DNA from: Pseudanabaena sp. Chao 1811
Lineage (GTDB): Bacteria > Cyanobacteriota > Cyanobacteriia > Pseudanabaenales > Pseudanabaenaceae
Direction of reading: 5' to 3'
Length of the DNA: 64,000 nt
NCBI RefSeq assembly: GCF_027942295.1
Contig: NZ_CP101416.1
Coordinates: 2,520,001-2,584,000, forward strand
Below are positions 1-8,706 of the stretch, in pieces; the stretch's first letter is position 1; every line of letters begins with the position of its first letter. Made by a program: the position numbers and the translations under genes. The notes under the pieces were generated by a model, which did no database searches, had not been told where the DNA came from, and saw only the letters and a list, made by a program, of their open reading frames with translations.

Positions 1-932
1 AGAGCATAGATAAATAAAACTGTGAGGCGTTTGGATACACCTGCTTGGACAAGGCGATGGTGTAAATGCTGTTTACCCGCCGCCATTGGGGACTCACCTC
101 TGCCAATACGCTGCAAAATTACTGCTGTCGCATCCACAATTGGTACAGCCAGAATCATGTAGGGCATAATTAGGGCAACCGTTGCCACAGCCTTAACTAA
201 ACCAATAACACTGACCCCTGCGAGAGTAAAGCCCAAAAAGTATGCGCCACCATCCCCCATAAAGATTTCCGCCGAACTTTTCGGTTTGAAGTTGTAGCGC
301 AAAAATCCTAAACAACCACCTGCTAGTGCTGCTGCAATCAAAGCTGCCGCAGGTTGCTGCATAAATAGACTGGTGATTAAAATTACTGCGGCGGCGATGG
401 TCGTTACACCTGCGGCAAGTCCATCGAGTCCATCAAGCCAATTGATCGCATTTGCCATGCCAGAGAGCCAGACCATCGTGATTGGTAAACTGAGCCATCC
501 AAACTTGATAATGCCCAGAAATGGAACGGAGATAAAGTCAATGCGCACGCCCACGCGCCAAGCGGCAGCAGATACCGCTAACTGGGCAATTAATCGCGGT
601 AATGGCGGTAAGTTAAATAGATCATCCGCAAATCCGATTAAGAAAAAGGCTGCTCCACCAATTGTTACGCCCCAGACTTCATATTCTCTAGTTTGGGGCA
701 AGATGCCAAAATATCCGCCTACCCAAACTAGTAATAGGGCAGTGACACTTCCTAAAAAAATTGCTACTCCCCCTACCCGCACTACAGGAGTGGTGTGCAT
801 CTTGCGATGATTGGGCTTATCTACTAATCCTGCTTTAAGTCCGAAATGTCGAATAATCGGCGTACTCAGCCACACCACGATCGCAGATACTGCAAAGGCG
901 ACCAAGTAAGGAATGGCAGTTGGATGCAGCAT
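1..932 (-). CDS. WecA/TagO-family undecaprenyl-phosphate sugar-1-phosphate transferase (3' end outside window)
   Basis: Integral membrane enzyme that would load a sugar-1-phosphate (typically GlcNAc-1-P) onto undecaprenyl phosphate to start a cell-surface glycan. Reading from an ATG at 932, the frame is open to the window edge (about 310 residues), so the C-terminus is missing. Visible family motifs are FADD (about 101-104), NAINWLDGLDGL (161-172), MGDGGAYFLG (about 225-234) and HLHHRL (289-294), set among many hydrophobic segments. The second motif reads GDGG where the family more often has GDSG. The WecA/TagO branch fits better than MraY because of the DGLDG and HLHH motifs. The exact sugar substrate is not determinable. 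Confidence 0.9.
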   Translation of the reverse strand, partial: MLHPTAIPYLVAFAVSAIVVWLSTPIIRHFGLKAGLVDKPNHRKMHTTPVVRVGGVAIFLGSVTALLLVWVGGYFGILPQTREYEVWGVTIGGAAFFLIGFADDLFNLPPLPRLIAQLAVSAAAWRVGVRIDFISVPFLGIIKFGWLSLPITMVWLSGMANAINWLDGLDGLAAGVTTIAAAVILITSLFMQQPAAALIAAALAGGCLGFLRYNFKPKSSAEIFMGDGGAYFLGFTLAGVSVIGLVKAVATVALIMPYMILAVPIVDATAVILQRIGRGESPMAAGKQHLHHRLVQAGVSKRLTVLFIYA

Positions 933-1114
933 TACAAAAATAAAATTTAATGTTGAGGTTGGTCAAATTTATGCTTGCAAGCATAGCATTGGATTGGCTA
1001 AACGCACACTTTAAAACCCATAATTGTAAGGAGGGTGGGATAAAGAGCGTAAAGCCTGTCTAAATTTAGGTTTTAAGATTTACGCCCCAAATCATGTTAG
1101 AATTAAAAGCCGTG

Positions 1115-1126
1115 TGAAAATTTTCA
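1115..1126. promoter_or_regulatory. 12-bp perfect palindrome upstream of the L36 gene
   Basis: TGAAAATTTTCA is a perfect inverted repeat 27 bases upstream of the L36 start codon. Cysteine-poor L36 genes are controlled by the zinc repressor Zur in several bacteria. The site resembles a metalloregulator operator only loosely and lacks the usual 7-1-7 spacing, so Zur control is a guess. Confidence 0.25.
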
Positions 1127-1153
1127 TCATAAGTAAACGTTAGGGATTAATCC

Positions 1154-1279
1154 ATGAAAGTTGTTAGCTCCCTCAGATCGGCAAAAACTCGCCATAAGGA
1201 CTGCAAAGTTGTACGTCGTCGCGGCAGAATCTATGTCATTTGTAAGACAAACCCAAAGTTCAAAGCTCGTCAAGGGTAA
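1154..1279 (+). CDS. rpmJ: 50S ribosomal protein L36, cysteine-poor form
   Basis: A 41-residue protein beginning [17 protein letters not shown] and ending [17 protein letters not shown], a component of the large ribosomal subunit. It has only two cysteines (in HKDCK and VICK), so it lacks the four-ligand zinc ribbon of the common form and resembles the YkgO-type 'C-minus' paralogue. It stands alone, with no ribosomal protein operon around it, and is followed at once by a strong terminator. That isolated position supports an alternative copy rather than the operon-borne one, but the rest of the genome would have to be seen to know. Confidence 0.92.
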   Translation: MKVVSSLRSAKTRHKDCKVVRRRGRIYVICKTNPKFKARQG

Positions 1280-1282
1280 ACC

Positions 1283-1321
1283 AAAAAATAAAGGCAACGC
1301 ATCGCGTTGCCTTTATTTTTT
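1283..1321 (+). terminator. Rho-independent terminator after L36
   Basis: GGCAACGC / GCGTTGCC stem extended by an A-rich left arm and T-rich right arm, with loop ATC, three bases after the L36 stop codon. The A/T arms could let it work on both strands. Confidence 0.85.
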
Positions 1322-1334
1322 ATAGAATAAGATC

Positions 1335-1928
1335 ATGACTAGTAATACTCGCAAAGCAAATCTATTTAATGCGATCGCCCCTGTGAATCGCGGATTGAAT
1401 ATGTCGGAAGATCAGCGCAAAGCAATTTTTTCGGCAGTTGCCTATCTTGAAGAGTTAAACCCTACGCCTGCACCGACCCAAGCTCCTGAATTATTAGATG
1501 GTAATTGGTTGTTGCTATTTACAACGAGCCAAGAGTTGTTAGGGATTGATCGCTTTCCACTTTATAAACTAGGCAATATCTATCAGTGCTTGCGCGTAGA
1601 TGAAGGTAAGATTTTTAATGTTGCCGAAATTAAGGGTTTGCCGTTATTAAGTGGATTAGTAAGTGTCTGTGCCAATTTCTCTGTGGTTAATGAGAAACGG
1701 GTTAAAGTGAATTTTGAGAGATTAGTAGCTGGTTCCCAAACCTTGGTGGGCTATCAGGATGTCAATAGTTTTATTGATACTTTGCGATCGCCTAAGAAAT
1801 TATTAGCGATCGACTTCCAAATTAAGCGCGAAGATCAGAAGGGTTGGCTGGAAACCACTTATCTCGATCAAGACTTACGAATTGGTCGCGGTAATGAAGG
1901 AAATTTATTCGTTTTGCGAAAAGTATAA
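1335..1928 (+). CDS. PAP/fibrillin family protein
   Basis: A 197-residue plastid-lipid-associated (fibrillin) domain protein. In cyanobacteria and plastids these lipocalin-like proteins associate with thylakoids or lipid droplets and are linked to photoprotection. Hallmarks are DGNWLLLFTTS (about 55-65) near the N-terminus and the family's C-terminal signature YLDQDLRIGRGNEGN (176-190). There is no signal peptide or membrane segment. The ATG lies 14 bases after the L36 terminator, so it probably has its own promoter within or beyond that stretch. The ligand is unknown. Confidence 0.88.
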   Translation: MTSNTRKANLFNAIAPVNRGLNMSEDQRKAIFSAVAYLEELNPTPAPTQAPELLDGNWLLLFTTSQELLGIDRFPLYKLGNIYQCLRVDEGKIFNVAEIKGLPLLSGLVSVCANFSVVNEKRVKVNFERLVAGSQTLVGYQDVNSFIDTLRSPKKLLAIDFQIKREDQKGWLETTYLDQDLRIGRGNEGNLFVLRKV

Positions 1929-1957
1929 AACAACGCGAGTTCAGGATAATTTGAAAC

Positions 1958-2039
1958 GGGATTTGAGAGAGGGTTGGCGTAGCACACCCTCTCTCAAATC
2001 CCAAAAGTAAAAGCCTTGCGTAGCAAGGCTTTTACTTTT
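1958..2039. terminator. Two tandem hairpins between convergent genes
   Basis: Hairpin one pairs 1958-1973 with 1987-2002 (16-bp stem, GGGATTTGAGAGAGGG on the left). Hairpin two pairs 2003-2019 with 2023-2039 (17-bp perfect stem, loop GTA). An outer pair (GTTCAGGATAA near 1940 and TTAACCTGAAC near 2060) brackets both. The position between the fibrillin gene and the oppositely directed ankyrin gene suits a bidirectional terminator; the nested symmetry also suits a REP/MITE-like repeat. Confidence 0.6.
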
Positions 2040-2104
2040 GGGTTTTAAAATTTGCCAGCTTAACCTGAACTGCCGTTAAAACAAGAGGGCAAGACGCTCT
2101 TGTT

Positions 2105-2650
2105 TTATTGACGGGTAGCGCTTCGTAAAATTGCTACCGTCTCCTCTTGTTTGCCATCCCATGCCCACATGATCGCTGTCCAGCCATTACGATCTTGAGC
2201 ATTAAGTCTTGCGCCTGAGGCGATTAGCGATCGCACAATTTCGCCATAGCCTTGCCCTGCTGCCCACATGAGGGGAGTCCAGCCATATTTATTACGGGTG
2301 TTGGGATTTGCTCCTGCGGCTAGCAAAACTCTCACCACATCGGTATGTCCATTCATCGCTGCCCATAATATTGGTGTCCAGCCATATTCATCACGGACAT
2401 TCACATCGGTGGCTTGGGAAATTAGCGATCGAACCTCAGCAGGTTTTCCATTTTTAGCTGCAATTAGCAATTTTTCATTGAGATTCTGCTTAATTTCTGC
2501 TTGTTTAACCTGTTGACTGGATGCAATACGCTGAGGTTGGATATTTTGAGGTACTTCATCTGCATAAACACCTGCATTGATATGGTTGCTAAAGCATAGA
2601 ACTACACTAACAAACAATAAAAAACTGGAGTTTCTTAAAACAGAATTCAT
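2105..2650 (-). CDS. Secreted ankyrin-repeat protein
   Basis: A 181-residue protein with a hydrophobic N-terminal segment (about 9-27) followed by polar sequence, consistent with a signal peptide for export to the periplasm or lumen. Four ankyrin repeats follow at about 58-86, 88-119, 121-152 and 154-181, with the typical G-WTPL-WAA--G pattern (for example YGWTPLMWAAGQG). Ankyrin repeats mediate protein-protein contacts, so the partner cannot be named. It is a single-gene unit transcribed toward the fibrillin gene. Confidence 0.8.
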   Translation of the reverse strand: MNSVLRNSSFLLFVSVVLCFSNHINAGVYADEVPQNIQPQRIASSQQVKQAEIKQNLNEKLLIAAKNGKPAEVRSLISQATDVNVRDEYGWTPILWAAMNGHTDVVRVLLAAGANPNTRNKYGWTPLMWAAGQGYGEIVRSLIASGARLNAQDRNGWTAIMWAWDGKQEETVAILRSATRQ

Positions 2651-2911
2651 AGGTTTATCCCTAATGCAAATTTAGGATGATCAGTGCTTGGTGCGGATGA
2701 TCCCAATATCTAGATCGATTAGAGTCTATGAATTTGTCTCGCGATCGCCTAGAGCAATTCTGCGGAAGTTTGAGAGCAAAAATTAAAACCTAGAAGCATT
2801 GCGTTGTGTTATTGCTTCTAGGTTTTGTGAACCTGAGTGCCGTTAGCTCTCAAAGTGCAGGATAATAATTTTTTTATTGATTTTTATTTCAATCGCAAAA
2901 GATATCAGATC

Positions 2912-4390
2912 ATGGATAACCAAGTGGATATAGCAGAGCTAGATTTAGAACCCAAACCGCCGAAACTGCCACTGATTCAGATGTTTCGGATCGGTCTATT
3001 TCAGATGGGTTTAGGGATTATGTCTCTACTGATTGCAGGACTACTCAATCGTTTGATGATTAATGAACTGACGATTCCTGCGACCCTCGCCGCAGGCTTT
3101 ATTGCCATGCCTCTGTTTGTCTCACCCACTCGTATCTGGTTTGGACAGACCTCCGATGCCAAAACTATATTTGGAACCCATCGCTCAGGTTACGTTTGGA
3201 TTGGGGCGGTGGTATTTGCGATAATTGCCTTTTTAACTACACAGGTGATGTGGCAGTTAGGGCGCAGTGTCCATGAGATTGGCTGGAATGGCATTACCTA
3301 TGGATGGGCGATCGCCTTAGGTGCAATGTTTGCTATCTATGGCATGGCAATTAGTTTTAGTTCCACTCCCTTTGCGGCTTTGTTAGTGGATATCTCTGAC
3401 GAAGAGGAACGCTCAAAATTAGTGGGCATCGTCTGGTCAATGCTGATGGTGGGGATCGTGATTGGGGCGATCGCGGTTTCGAGATTGTTACCTTGTACTG
3501 AAGCACCGCCAAGCAATGTTTCTATTTTTGCCAATAGCGATCGCCTTGCCCAGCTCCAAAAAGCGATTAATTCAGTATTTTTGATTATTCCGACCGCAGT
3601 AGTCGCGCTCTCCTTTGCAGCTACCTATGGCATTGAACAAAAATATTCCCGTTACAAATTACGGGTTGCTCAAAATCACATTCTCAATGGAACTACTGCT
3701 ACAGAGGACAAGCTCAGTCTTGGTAAGGCTTTGAAAGTTTTGACTGCAAGCAAACAAACGGGATTATTCTTCTCCTTCTTGCTGATGATGACCATTGGTA
3801 TTTTTATGCAAGATGCGATTATGGAACCCTTTGGCGGTGCAGTATTCGGTATGAGTATTTGCGCTACAACCCAACTTAATGCTGCTTTTGGAACTGGTAC
3901 TTTAATTGGTCTCAGTTCTTCAGGATTTTTAATCGTTCCCAAACTCGGTAAAGAGAAATCCACAAGATTAGGATGCTATCTAGTAGCGGCAAGTTGCGCT
4001 CTATTATTAGTATCTGGCTTTATCCAAAAGACTTGGGCTTTGCAAGCTTCCCTAGCTCTATTTGGCTTTGCTTCAGGAATTACGACTTCGGGCGCATTGA
4101 GTCTCATGCTTGATCTGACGGCTGCCGAAACTGCGGGTACTTTTGTCGGTGCTTGGGGATTGTCTCAGGCGATCGCTAGAGGACTAGCGACAGTCATAGG
4201 TGGCGTGATACTAGATGTTGGCAAAAAAATCTTTAGTGATTCCAATACATTTGCCTATAGTTTTGTGTTTGTTTGCGAAGCCTTAGTGATGATTCTCGCT
4301 GTATGGTTCCTCAGTCGGGTGAATGTCCAAGAGTTCCGTACAGATGCTAAACAGGCGATCGCGACAGTATTCGCCAACGAGATCGATTAA
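2912..4390 (+). CDS. PucC/BCD-family chlorophyll carrier, MFS-type
   Basis: A 492-residue membrane protein of the PucC/LhaA group within the major facilitator superfamily, tied by family knowledge to (bacterio)chlorophyll delivery or light-harvesting complex assembly. The sequence shows about twelve hydrophobic segments and family-typical stretches such as LFQMGLGIMSLLIAGLLNR (about 27-45), FVSPTRIWFGQTSDA (70s-80s) and GRLAT-like RGLATVIGGVILD near the C-terminus. An in-frame GTG at 2837 would add 25 residues, but ATG 2912 gives a start directly before the conserved part, so it is preferred. The gene stands alone, followed by a strong hairpin. Confidence 0.85.
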   Translation: MDNQVDIAELDLEPKPPKLPLIQMFRIGLFQMGLGIMSLLIAGLLNRLMINELTIPATLAAGFIAMPLFVSPTRIWFGQTSDAKTIFGTHRSGYVWIGAVVFAIIAFLTTQVMWQLGRSVHEIGWNGITYGWAIALGAMFAIYGMAISFSSTPFAALLVDISDEEERSKLVGIVWSMLMVGIVIGAIAVSRLLPCTEAPPSNVSIFANSDRLAQLQKAINSVFLIIPTAVVALSFAATYGIEQKYSRYKLRVAQNHILNGTTATEDKLSLGKALKVLTASKQTGLFFSFLLMMTIGIFMQDAIMEPFGGAVFGMSICATTQLNAAFGTGTLIGLSSSGFLIVPKLGKEKSTRLGCYLVAASCALLLVSGFIQKTWALQASLALFGFASGITTSGALSLMLDLTAAETAGTFVGAWGLSQAIARGLATVIGGVILDVGKKIFSDSNTFAYSFVFVCEALVMILAVWFLSRVNVQEFRTDAKQAIATVFANEID

Positions 4391-4480
4391 TATAGCGCTT
4401 TTCAAGCAAGTGAGATACAGAGGATTGTGTCCCCGACACAATCCTCTGTATCTCACTACATCTTAGCTTGCATAGCAAAA
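4391..4480. repeat. Hairpin repeat with perfect 22-bp stem
   Basis: Positions 4410-4431 pair perfectly with 4435-4456 around a CCC loop. Flanks TATAGCGCTTTTCAAGCAAG (left) and CTTGCATAGCAAAAGTGCG (right) are imperfect inverted repeats. A decayed relative lies at about 41741-41825, so this is a dispersed repeat that may also end transcription of the PucC-like gene. Confidence 0.65.
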
Positions 4481-4581
4481 GTGCGATCGCTCAAACAATG
4501 TCTTCTGTCCAAGCTTCAGGTATGCCAAAATCTAAGGTTGTATAATGGTATGGAAATTTAGCAGCAAAAGCAGCAAAAATT

Positions 4582-4878
4582 ATGCGATCATCGATTCATA
4601 TTTTCTCCGTTGAGGAATATTTAGAATCAGAGAGTAAGAGTGAAGTTCGCTATGAGTATCTGGGCGGTCAGGTATTTGCGATGGCTGTGGGGAGCAAGGC
4701 TCACAATATCATTACTTTAAATATTGCTATTCGTTTACGTTCTCTGTTACGGGGTAACTCTTGCGATGTTTTTATGTCGGATATGAAGGTCAAGTTATCT
4801 GAATTACCTTTTTCTATCTTGATTTTCAATGTAAATGTCTTTTTTGATTATGTTACTCTCAAAATTAATTGCGAATAA
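4582..4878 (+). pseudogene. Truncated Uma2-family endonuclease gene
   Basis: The first 70 or so residues match the start of cyanobacterial Uma2 (DUF820) proteins, which have a PD-(D/E)XK-like fold: FSVEEYLESESKSEVRYEYLGG, then the H-N region and MSDMKVKLSE. After about residue 73 the sequence turns into an unrelated hydrophobic tail and stops at 98, while full proteins have about 190 residues. The C-terminal half with the catalytic D and E-x-K residues is absent, so the product should be inactive. Confidence 0.7.
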
Positions 4879-4896
4879 AACTTTGAGGAAAAGCTG

Positions 4897-5391
4897 ATGA
4901 CACAGGCTTACTTAGAGACACAGGATATTAACGAAACCGAAAATAATTCCCTTGATTCACTTACCAATCTCTATGAAAGTGATTTTAATCTCTGGGTTGA
5001 GGCAACAGCTCAGATATTGCGTGAGGGCAGATTAGCGGATCTAGATGTGGTGAATTTACTCGAAGAAGTGCAATCGATGGGAAATAGTGACAAACATGCT
5101 TTAAGTAGCGATTTAGTCGTGGTTTTACTACATTTGCTGAAATGGCAATATCAACCGAATAAACGCACAAGAAGTTGGGAAAAAAGTATCGCTGAGCATC
5201 GTCGTCGCATCGATGAACGCTTTGAAGCTAGTCCTAGTCTGAAAAGATATTATTTGCAAATATTTGATAAATGCTATCGAAATGCAAGGAAACAAGCCAA
5301 AATTGAAACAAGATTGCCTTTAGTGCATTTTCCTGAGGTTTGTCCCTTTACTTCTGAGCAGGTACTTGATGAAGACTTTTTGCCTGAATAG
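4897..5391 (+). CDS. DUF29 family protein
   Basis: A 164-residue protein of the DUF29 family, common and multi-copy in cyanobacteria and of unknown function. It shows the usual pattern: LYESDFNLWVEATAQILREG (about 25-45), DLLEEV-like VVNLLEEVQSMG, then LLHLLKWQYQPNKRTRSW (around 90-107) and a C-terminal FPEVCPFTSEQVLDEDFLPE. It begins 19 bases after the broken Uma2 gene, with GAGGAAAAGCTG upstream serving as ribosome binding site. Confidence 0.85.
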   Translation: MTQAYLETQDINETENNSLDSLTNLYESDFNLWVEATAQILREGRLADLDVVNLLEEVQSMGNSDKHALSSDLVVVLLHLLKWQYQPNKRTRSWEKSIAEHRRRIDERFEASPSLKRYYLQIFDKCYRNARKQAKIETRLPLVHFPEVCPFTSEQVLDEDFLPE

Positions 5392-5435
5392 GCGATCGCC
5401 CGACATCACTTGCAAAGTCATTAATGAATGATGTA

Positions 5436-5719
5436 TCAATGAATATTATCAAGGTTCTTTTCTCCACTCATGTACAGGTCAATGTTAGCAGCAAAGTCAA
5501 CTGGAGCTTGAATTTTGATGTGTTTAAGGTGGTTTAATATGCCTGTTTTAGGGTTTGCTGCGGATTTGGCGTTTACAAATTGATTATTGAACATATTTTT
5601 GTAAAAATTCTTTTGGGGTAAGACATTGAAATTCTTCTGTTTGTTCGACAAGAGCGCGAATTAGCTTTTGTGTCGAGAAATATTGATTTGGGCAAACTAG
5701 GCATTGATTTTTCCGTCAT
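5436..5719 (-). pseudogene. Decayed toxin-antitoxin remnant
   Basis: An ATG at 5719 overlaps the stop of the upstream antitoxin (ATGA) and opens a frame starting MTEKSMPSLPKSIFLDT, then loses sense. In a second frame the same stretch encodes a more protein-like tail, LIRALVEQTEEFQCLTPKEF, ending in a stop near 5585. Further on, an antitoxin-like C-terminus (APVDFAANIDLYMSGEK) remains before 5436. The best reading is a frameshifted PIN-type toxin gene followed by another antitoxin fragment. The identity rests on short resemblances only. Confidence 0.4.
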
Positions 5720-6021
5720 TTAAGACATTGTTCTCTTTCAGTTGCTAATTCCTGTTTTACTTCCTGAATTAGTTGCATTATTTTGTCGGGTGAGTCATAG
5801 CCAGATTTTGTAAAGAGTTGATGGGACATTGCTGCGAATCGTTCGGCTGACAAGTTCTCTCTCCGATCGCTAATTCCTATTAAAGCTTGAAACATTTCCA
5901 AACTTAACAAGACTGCTTTTTGCTGATCTTCTTGGACTAGGGTTATGGCTTCGCGTTTAGAGGTTGCCTGTTGGATTAGCTGAGAAAGCTCTTGATTATC
6001 GCGAACAGTTGCTTCTAGCAT
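5716..6021 (-). CDS. Phd/YefM-like antitoxin
   Basis: A 101-residue soluble protein. The central part, REAITLVQEDQQKAVLLSLE (about 23-42), followed by MFQALIG, has the pattern of Phd/YefM-type antitoxins, in which this region leads into the DNA-binding dimer fold; the charged, helical C-terminal half would wrap the toxin. The toxin expected downstream is represented only by the broken ATGA-overlapping frame, so this may be an orphan antitoxin. Confidence 0.6.
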   Translation of the reverse strand: MLEATVRDNQELSQLIQQATSKREAITLVQEDQQKAVLLSLEMFQALIGISDRRENLSAERFAAMSHQLFTKSGYDSPDKIMQLIQEVKQELATEREQCLK

Positions 6022-6101
6022 AGTTTTTGTTTTTGGGAGACATTCATAGTTTTATTTTACCTGCGATCGCCTATCAGCACATCTACAATGCGATCGCCAT
6101 A

Positions 6102-6512
6102 TTATTTCAATAATGCTCTAAATCCTGCTTGGTTAAAATGTTCATCCGCAGTTAACGCATTGGCAATTCCTCGATTTTGCATGACTACGAATGAAATGCA
6201 GTCAACCAGTCCCCATTCTTTATCTTGACGACTTCTGAATAACTGAAAGGCGGCACTATACAGTTCATTTGTCACAGGAATTATCTCAACATTTGGATCT
6301 AATTCAAGGGATTCGAGAAGTTGAATTGCGCCAGCTCTATATTTTTGTTTAGAAAGCGCATTGCCAATTTCTAACAAAATCGCTTGAGTGGTTATCAGTC
6401 TTATGTTTTGGGTTTCAATCTGTTCGGCAAGTTCAACTGCTTTTGCATGATTTTGATCTGTAATTGCAGATAGGGCGATCGCAAAGGATGTATCTAAAAA
6501 GACTTCACGCAT
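6102..6512 (-). CDS. VapC-type PIN-domain ribonuclease toxin
   Basis: A 136-residue PIN-domain protein, predicted RNase toxin. The acidic active-site set is visible: FLDTS (D7), ILLEIGNAL (E), GLVDCIS (D) and TADEHF (D). The start MREVFLDT at 6512 is chosen over an upstream in-frame ATG at 6533 because PIN domains begin just before this strand, and its ATG overlaps the antitoxin stop (ATGCGTGA), typical translational coupling of toxin and antitoxin. Confidence 0.82.
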   Translation of the reverse strand: MREVFLDTSFAIALSAITDQNHAKAVELAEQIETQNIRLITTQAILLEIGNALSKQKYRAGAIQLLESLELDPNVEIIPVTNELYSAAFQLFRSRQDKEWGLVDCISFVVMQNRGIANALTADEHFNQAGFRALLK

Positions 6513-6741
6513 TTTCTGAAATATTTTCTCCATACAAGTACTGGTCTAGATTTTCCGACCAGTCTGGTTGACCTTGCAATTTTAAAGATTTAGCAGTTTG
6601 TAAGAATGATTTTTGGGTAGGCTTGTTATCAGGTAATAAGCTTTCAACAATAATTCTTACTCTCGTACCTGATTTGATGTTTAAGGGGACTTCAGGGACA
6701 AGGGCTTCACCATCGAACAGAGCATCTAAGGTTTGAATCAT
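6505..6741 (-). CDS. Antitoxin of the PIN toxin pair (AF2212/DUF104-like)
   Basis: A 78-residue protein starting MIQTLDALFDGEALVPEVPL, with a short beta-rich N-terminal domain (RVRIIVESL) and an acidic, aromatic C-terminus (QPDWSENLDQYLYGEN) of the kind that docks on PIN toxins. An upstream ATG at 6771 would add ten basic residues; the later start fits the family better. It precedes and overlaps the toxin gene, the usual order that lets antitoxin be made first. Confidence 0.68.
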   Translation of the reverse strand: MIQTLDALFDGEALVPEVPLNIKSGTRVRIIVESLLPDNKPTQKSFLQTAKSLKLQGQPDWSENLDQYLYGENISENA

Positions 6742-6853
6742 GGCTTTTTGCTTATGCTGCTTTGTTATCATTATATCGCTTGCTCGCCTATCAGCACATC
6801 TACAATGCGATCGCTCAAAAAAGTCTTCTATCCAGACTATATCAACAAAAAGT

Positions 6854-8701
6854 TTACGCTATGTAATTCTCTGCTAATACTGCAAAGTTAATATTTTTTA
6901 GTTGAATATAGCCGTCCATAAAGGTTTCTCCATCTTCTATTAAGTTAGTATCGTCAGGTCGATAGCTTGGCAACCAAAAACTGCTTTGAATACTTAAATT
7001 ACTTAATTTATCTTGTCTTTTTTCTAGCTCTTTTTGAATCAAGTACTCATAAACAAATTGCTTGCGAACACTTCTTTGCTTTATTTCTTCAAGATTTTTA
7101 GAATCGCAAAAGTAATTTGAAGTCAAATATTTAACATCAATTACTTCTAATAAATCTCGATATAGATTTGTTGTTTGTTGAATAAAGTTGTTAAATGAAT
7201 CTTTTAAAGATTTAGCTGATTCATCTCGAAAAATTGAAAGATTAAAAACATTAGTTCTGGGGTCTTTGTAGGATATGTTAAATACTAATTCGATAGGTGG
7301 AGGCGAAAGAATTTCTTTAAAAAAAGAATCCCAATCTAAAATGTTTTTTTCTAATGCGATACAAAACAAATGATTAAAGTAATACATTTTATGAAGACAG
7401 ATAGAATCAATTACTTCAGGTATTGCCCAAAAAGAATAAAATTCCTTTTTAGGTAATGGGGAAGTGATTTTAACTTCTAAGGAACTAAAGCGAGAGTTTA
7501 TTGGGAAAGATGGATAAACTTCTTTCAATTTTTCTAGAGTATGTTTACCTTCTTTTTGTCCAATAAAAGCAATCTTAGAATTTTTAAATCCAATCCCTTT
7601 AAAAGTCGTTTTATAGCCATAATCATTATGAATATCGTCACATATTTTGTAGTGAGTTGTCTTAACCTTAACTTGACTTAAAAGTGGTGAAAATATAACT
7701 GCATCAGGATTTAATTTTGTATTAAGAAGGTCAAATGTGTTTGATAGATTAATAAGAGGTGATATCTTGGTGGATTCCATTAATCTATGAGCCACATATT
7801 TAGGATCTAAGTGTAAAAGTAGTGATGGGTTAGTAGTTTGAGCAATATAGTTTAAACACATTGATTCCCAAACACTATGAAAATTTGAAACTCCCCATAT
7901 CTCACCATCTTTTTGCTTGTTTAGATCGCCATATAGAAATAATTCAATGGCTTCGTAATATTGGCAATAGTCAGCATCTTTAATCGGAGTATTATGATCT
8001 ATTGTTTCTAGAGCATCTTTCAGAATATCTAAAACTTGTTCATAGCTCTGTTCATCAAAAAGACTATCGTCACTTCTTAAATATTTTTCACGAAATCTCT
8101 CAGATAATGATGTAATCTCTGTACTTATATTTTCTTTAAGTTGAAGCTTGACTTCACAAAACAGATAGCAATACATTGAAACAATATCCGTTGATTCAAA
8201 TTGCAATACCTTTTTAGGCAAAAGCATTTGATCAACATAAGCAGCATTATTTGGTAGATATACGGCTTGATGTAAATACTTGTGAATCTGACTAACATCA
8301 AATTTATCACTTCTACCTAGCCGATAAGCAAGAGACAGAATTTTAGGTTCGTCATATACATCTAACAAACTGCCGATAATATCTAGCTTAGAATAAAAAA
8401 TATTTTCTAAATTATCACCATCATCTTGAATTCCAGAACCTTTAGCAAATTTAATTATTCCATCACGATCTTTGACAAACTTATCAATGTTGTCTTTATC
8501 AATACAAATTTTTTTAAATGTATCGAAAATTTTATAAAACAAAAAAAATAGATCGCGTTTCTTGCCAAATCCATTAAATTCATCAATATTTTCGCTAAAA
8601 CCTTTAGGCAAATAAAAACGAAATATTCCACCTTGTTTCTCAACGCCAACAAAAGAATATTTGCTAGAGTGAAAAAATTGTAAAGACTTAAAATTTATCA
8701 T
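6854..8701 (-). CDS. LlaJI/McrC-like restriction nuclease subunit
   Basis: A 615-residue protein paired with an upstream McrB-like ATPase. The C-terminal half resembles the nuclease subunit of LlaJI-type systems: FHSVWE (274-279), then NPDAVIF (331-337), and a possible E-V-K (409-411), which together could supply the E, D and E-x-K of a PD-(D/E)XK site. The first 270 residues are AT-rich in coding, basic and not recognised; they may hold the target-binding part. It starts five bases after the ATPase stop, so the two form an operon. The catalytic assignment is tentative because the D-to-ExK spacing is long. Confidence 0.65.
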   Translation of the reverse strand: MINFKSLQFFHSSKYSFVGVEKQGGIFRFYLPKGFSENIDEFNGFGKKRDLFFLFYKIFDTFKKICIDKDNIDKFVKDRDGIIKFAKGSGIQDDGDNLENIFYSKLDIIGSLLDVYDEPKILSLAYRLGRSDKFDVSQIHKYLHQAVYLPNNAAYVDQMLLPKKVLQFESTDIVSMYCYLFCEVKLQLKENISTEITSLSERFREKYLRSDDSLFDEQSYEQVLDILKDALETIDHNTPIKDADYCQYYEAIELFLYGDLNKQKDGEIWGVSNFHSVWESMCLNYIAQTTNPSLLLHLDPKYVAHRLMESTKISPLINLSNTFDLLNTKLNPDAVIFSPLLSQVKVKTTHYKICDDIHNDYGYKTTFKGIGFKNSKIAFIGQKEGKHTLEKLKEVYPSFPINSRFSSLEVKITSPLPKKEFYSFWAIPEVIDSICLHKMYYFNHLFCIALEKNILDWDSFFKEILSPPPIELVFNISYKDPRTNVFNLSIFRDESAKSLKDSFNNFIQQTTNLYRDLLEVIDVKYLTSNYFCDSKNLEEIKQRSVRKQFVYEYLIQKELEKRQDKLSNLSIQSSFWLPSYRPDDTNLIEDGETFMDGYIQLKNINFAVLAENYIA

Positions 8702-8706
8702 AACTA

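Noticed and set aside
373-810. 145-codon plus-strand frame at the window start
   Set aside because: It is the antisense shadow of the WecA-type gene, whose family motifs are clear on the minus strand.
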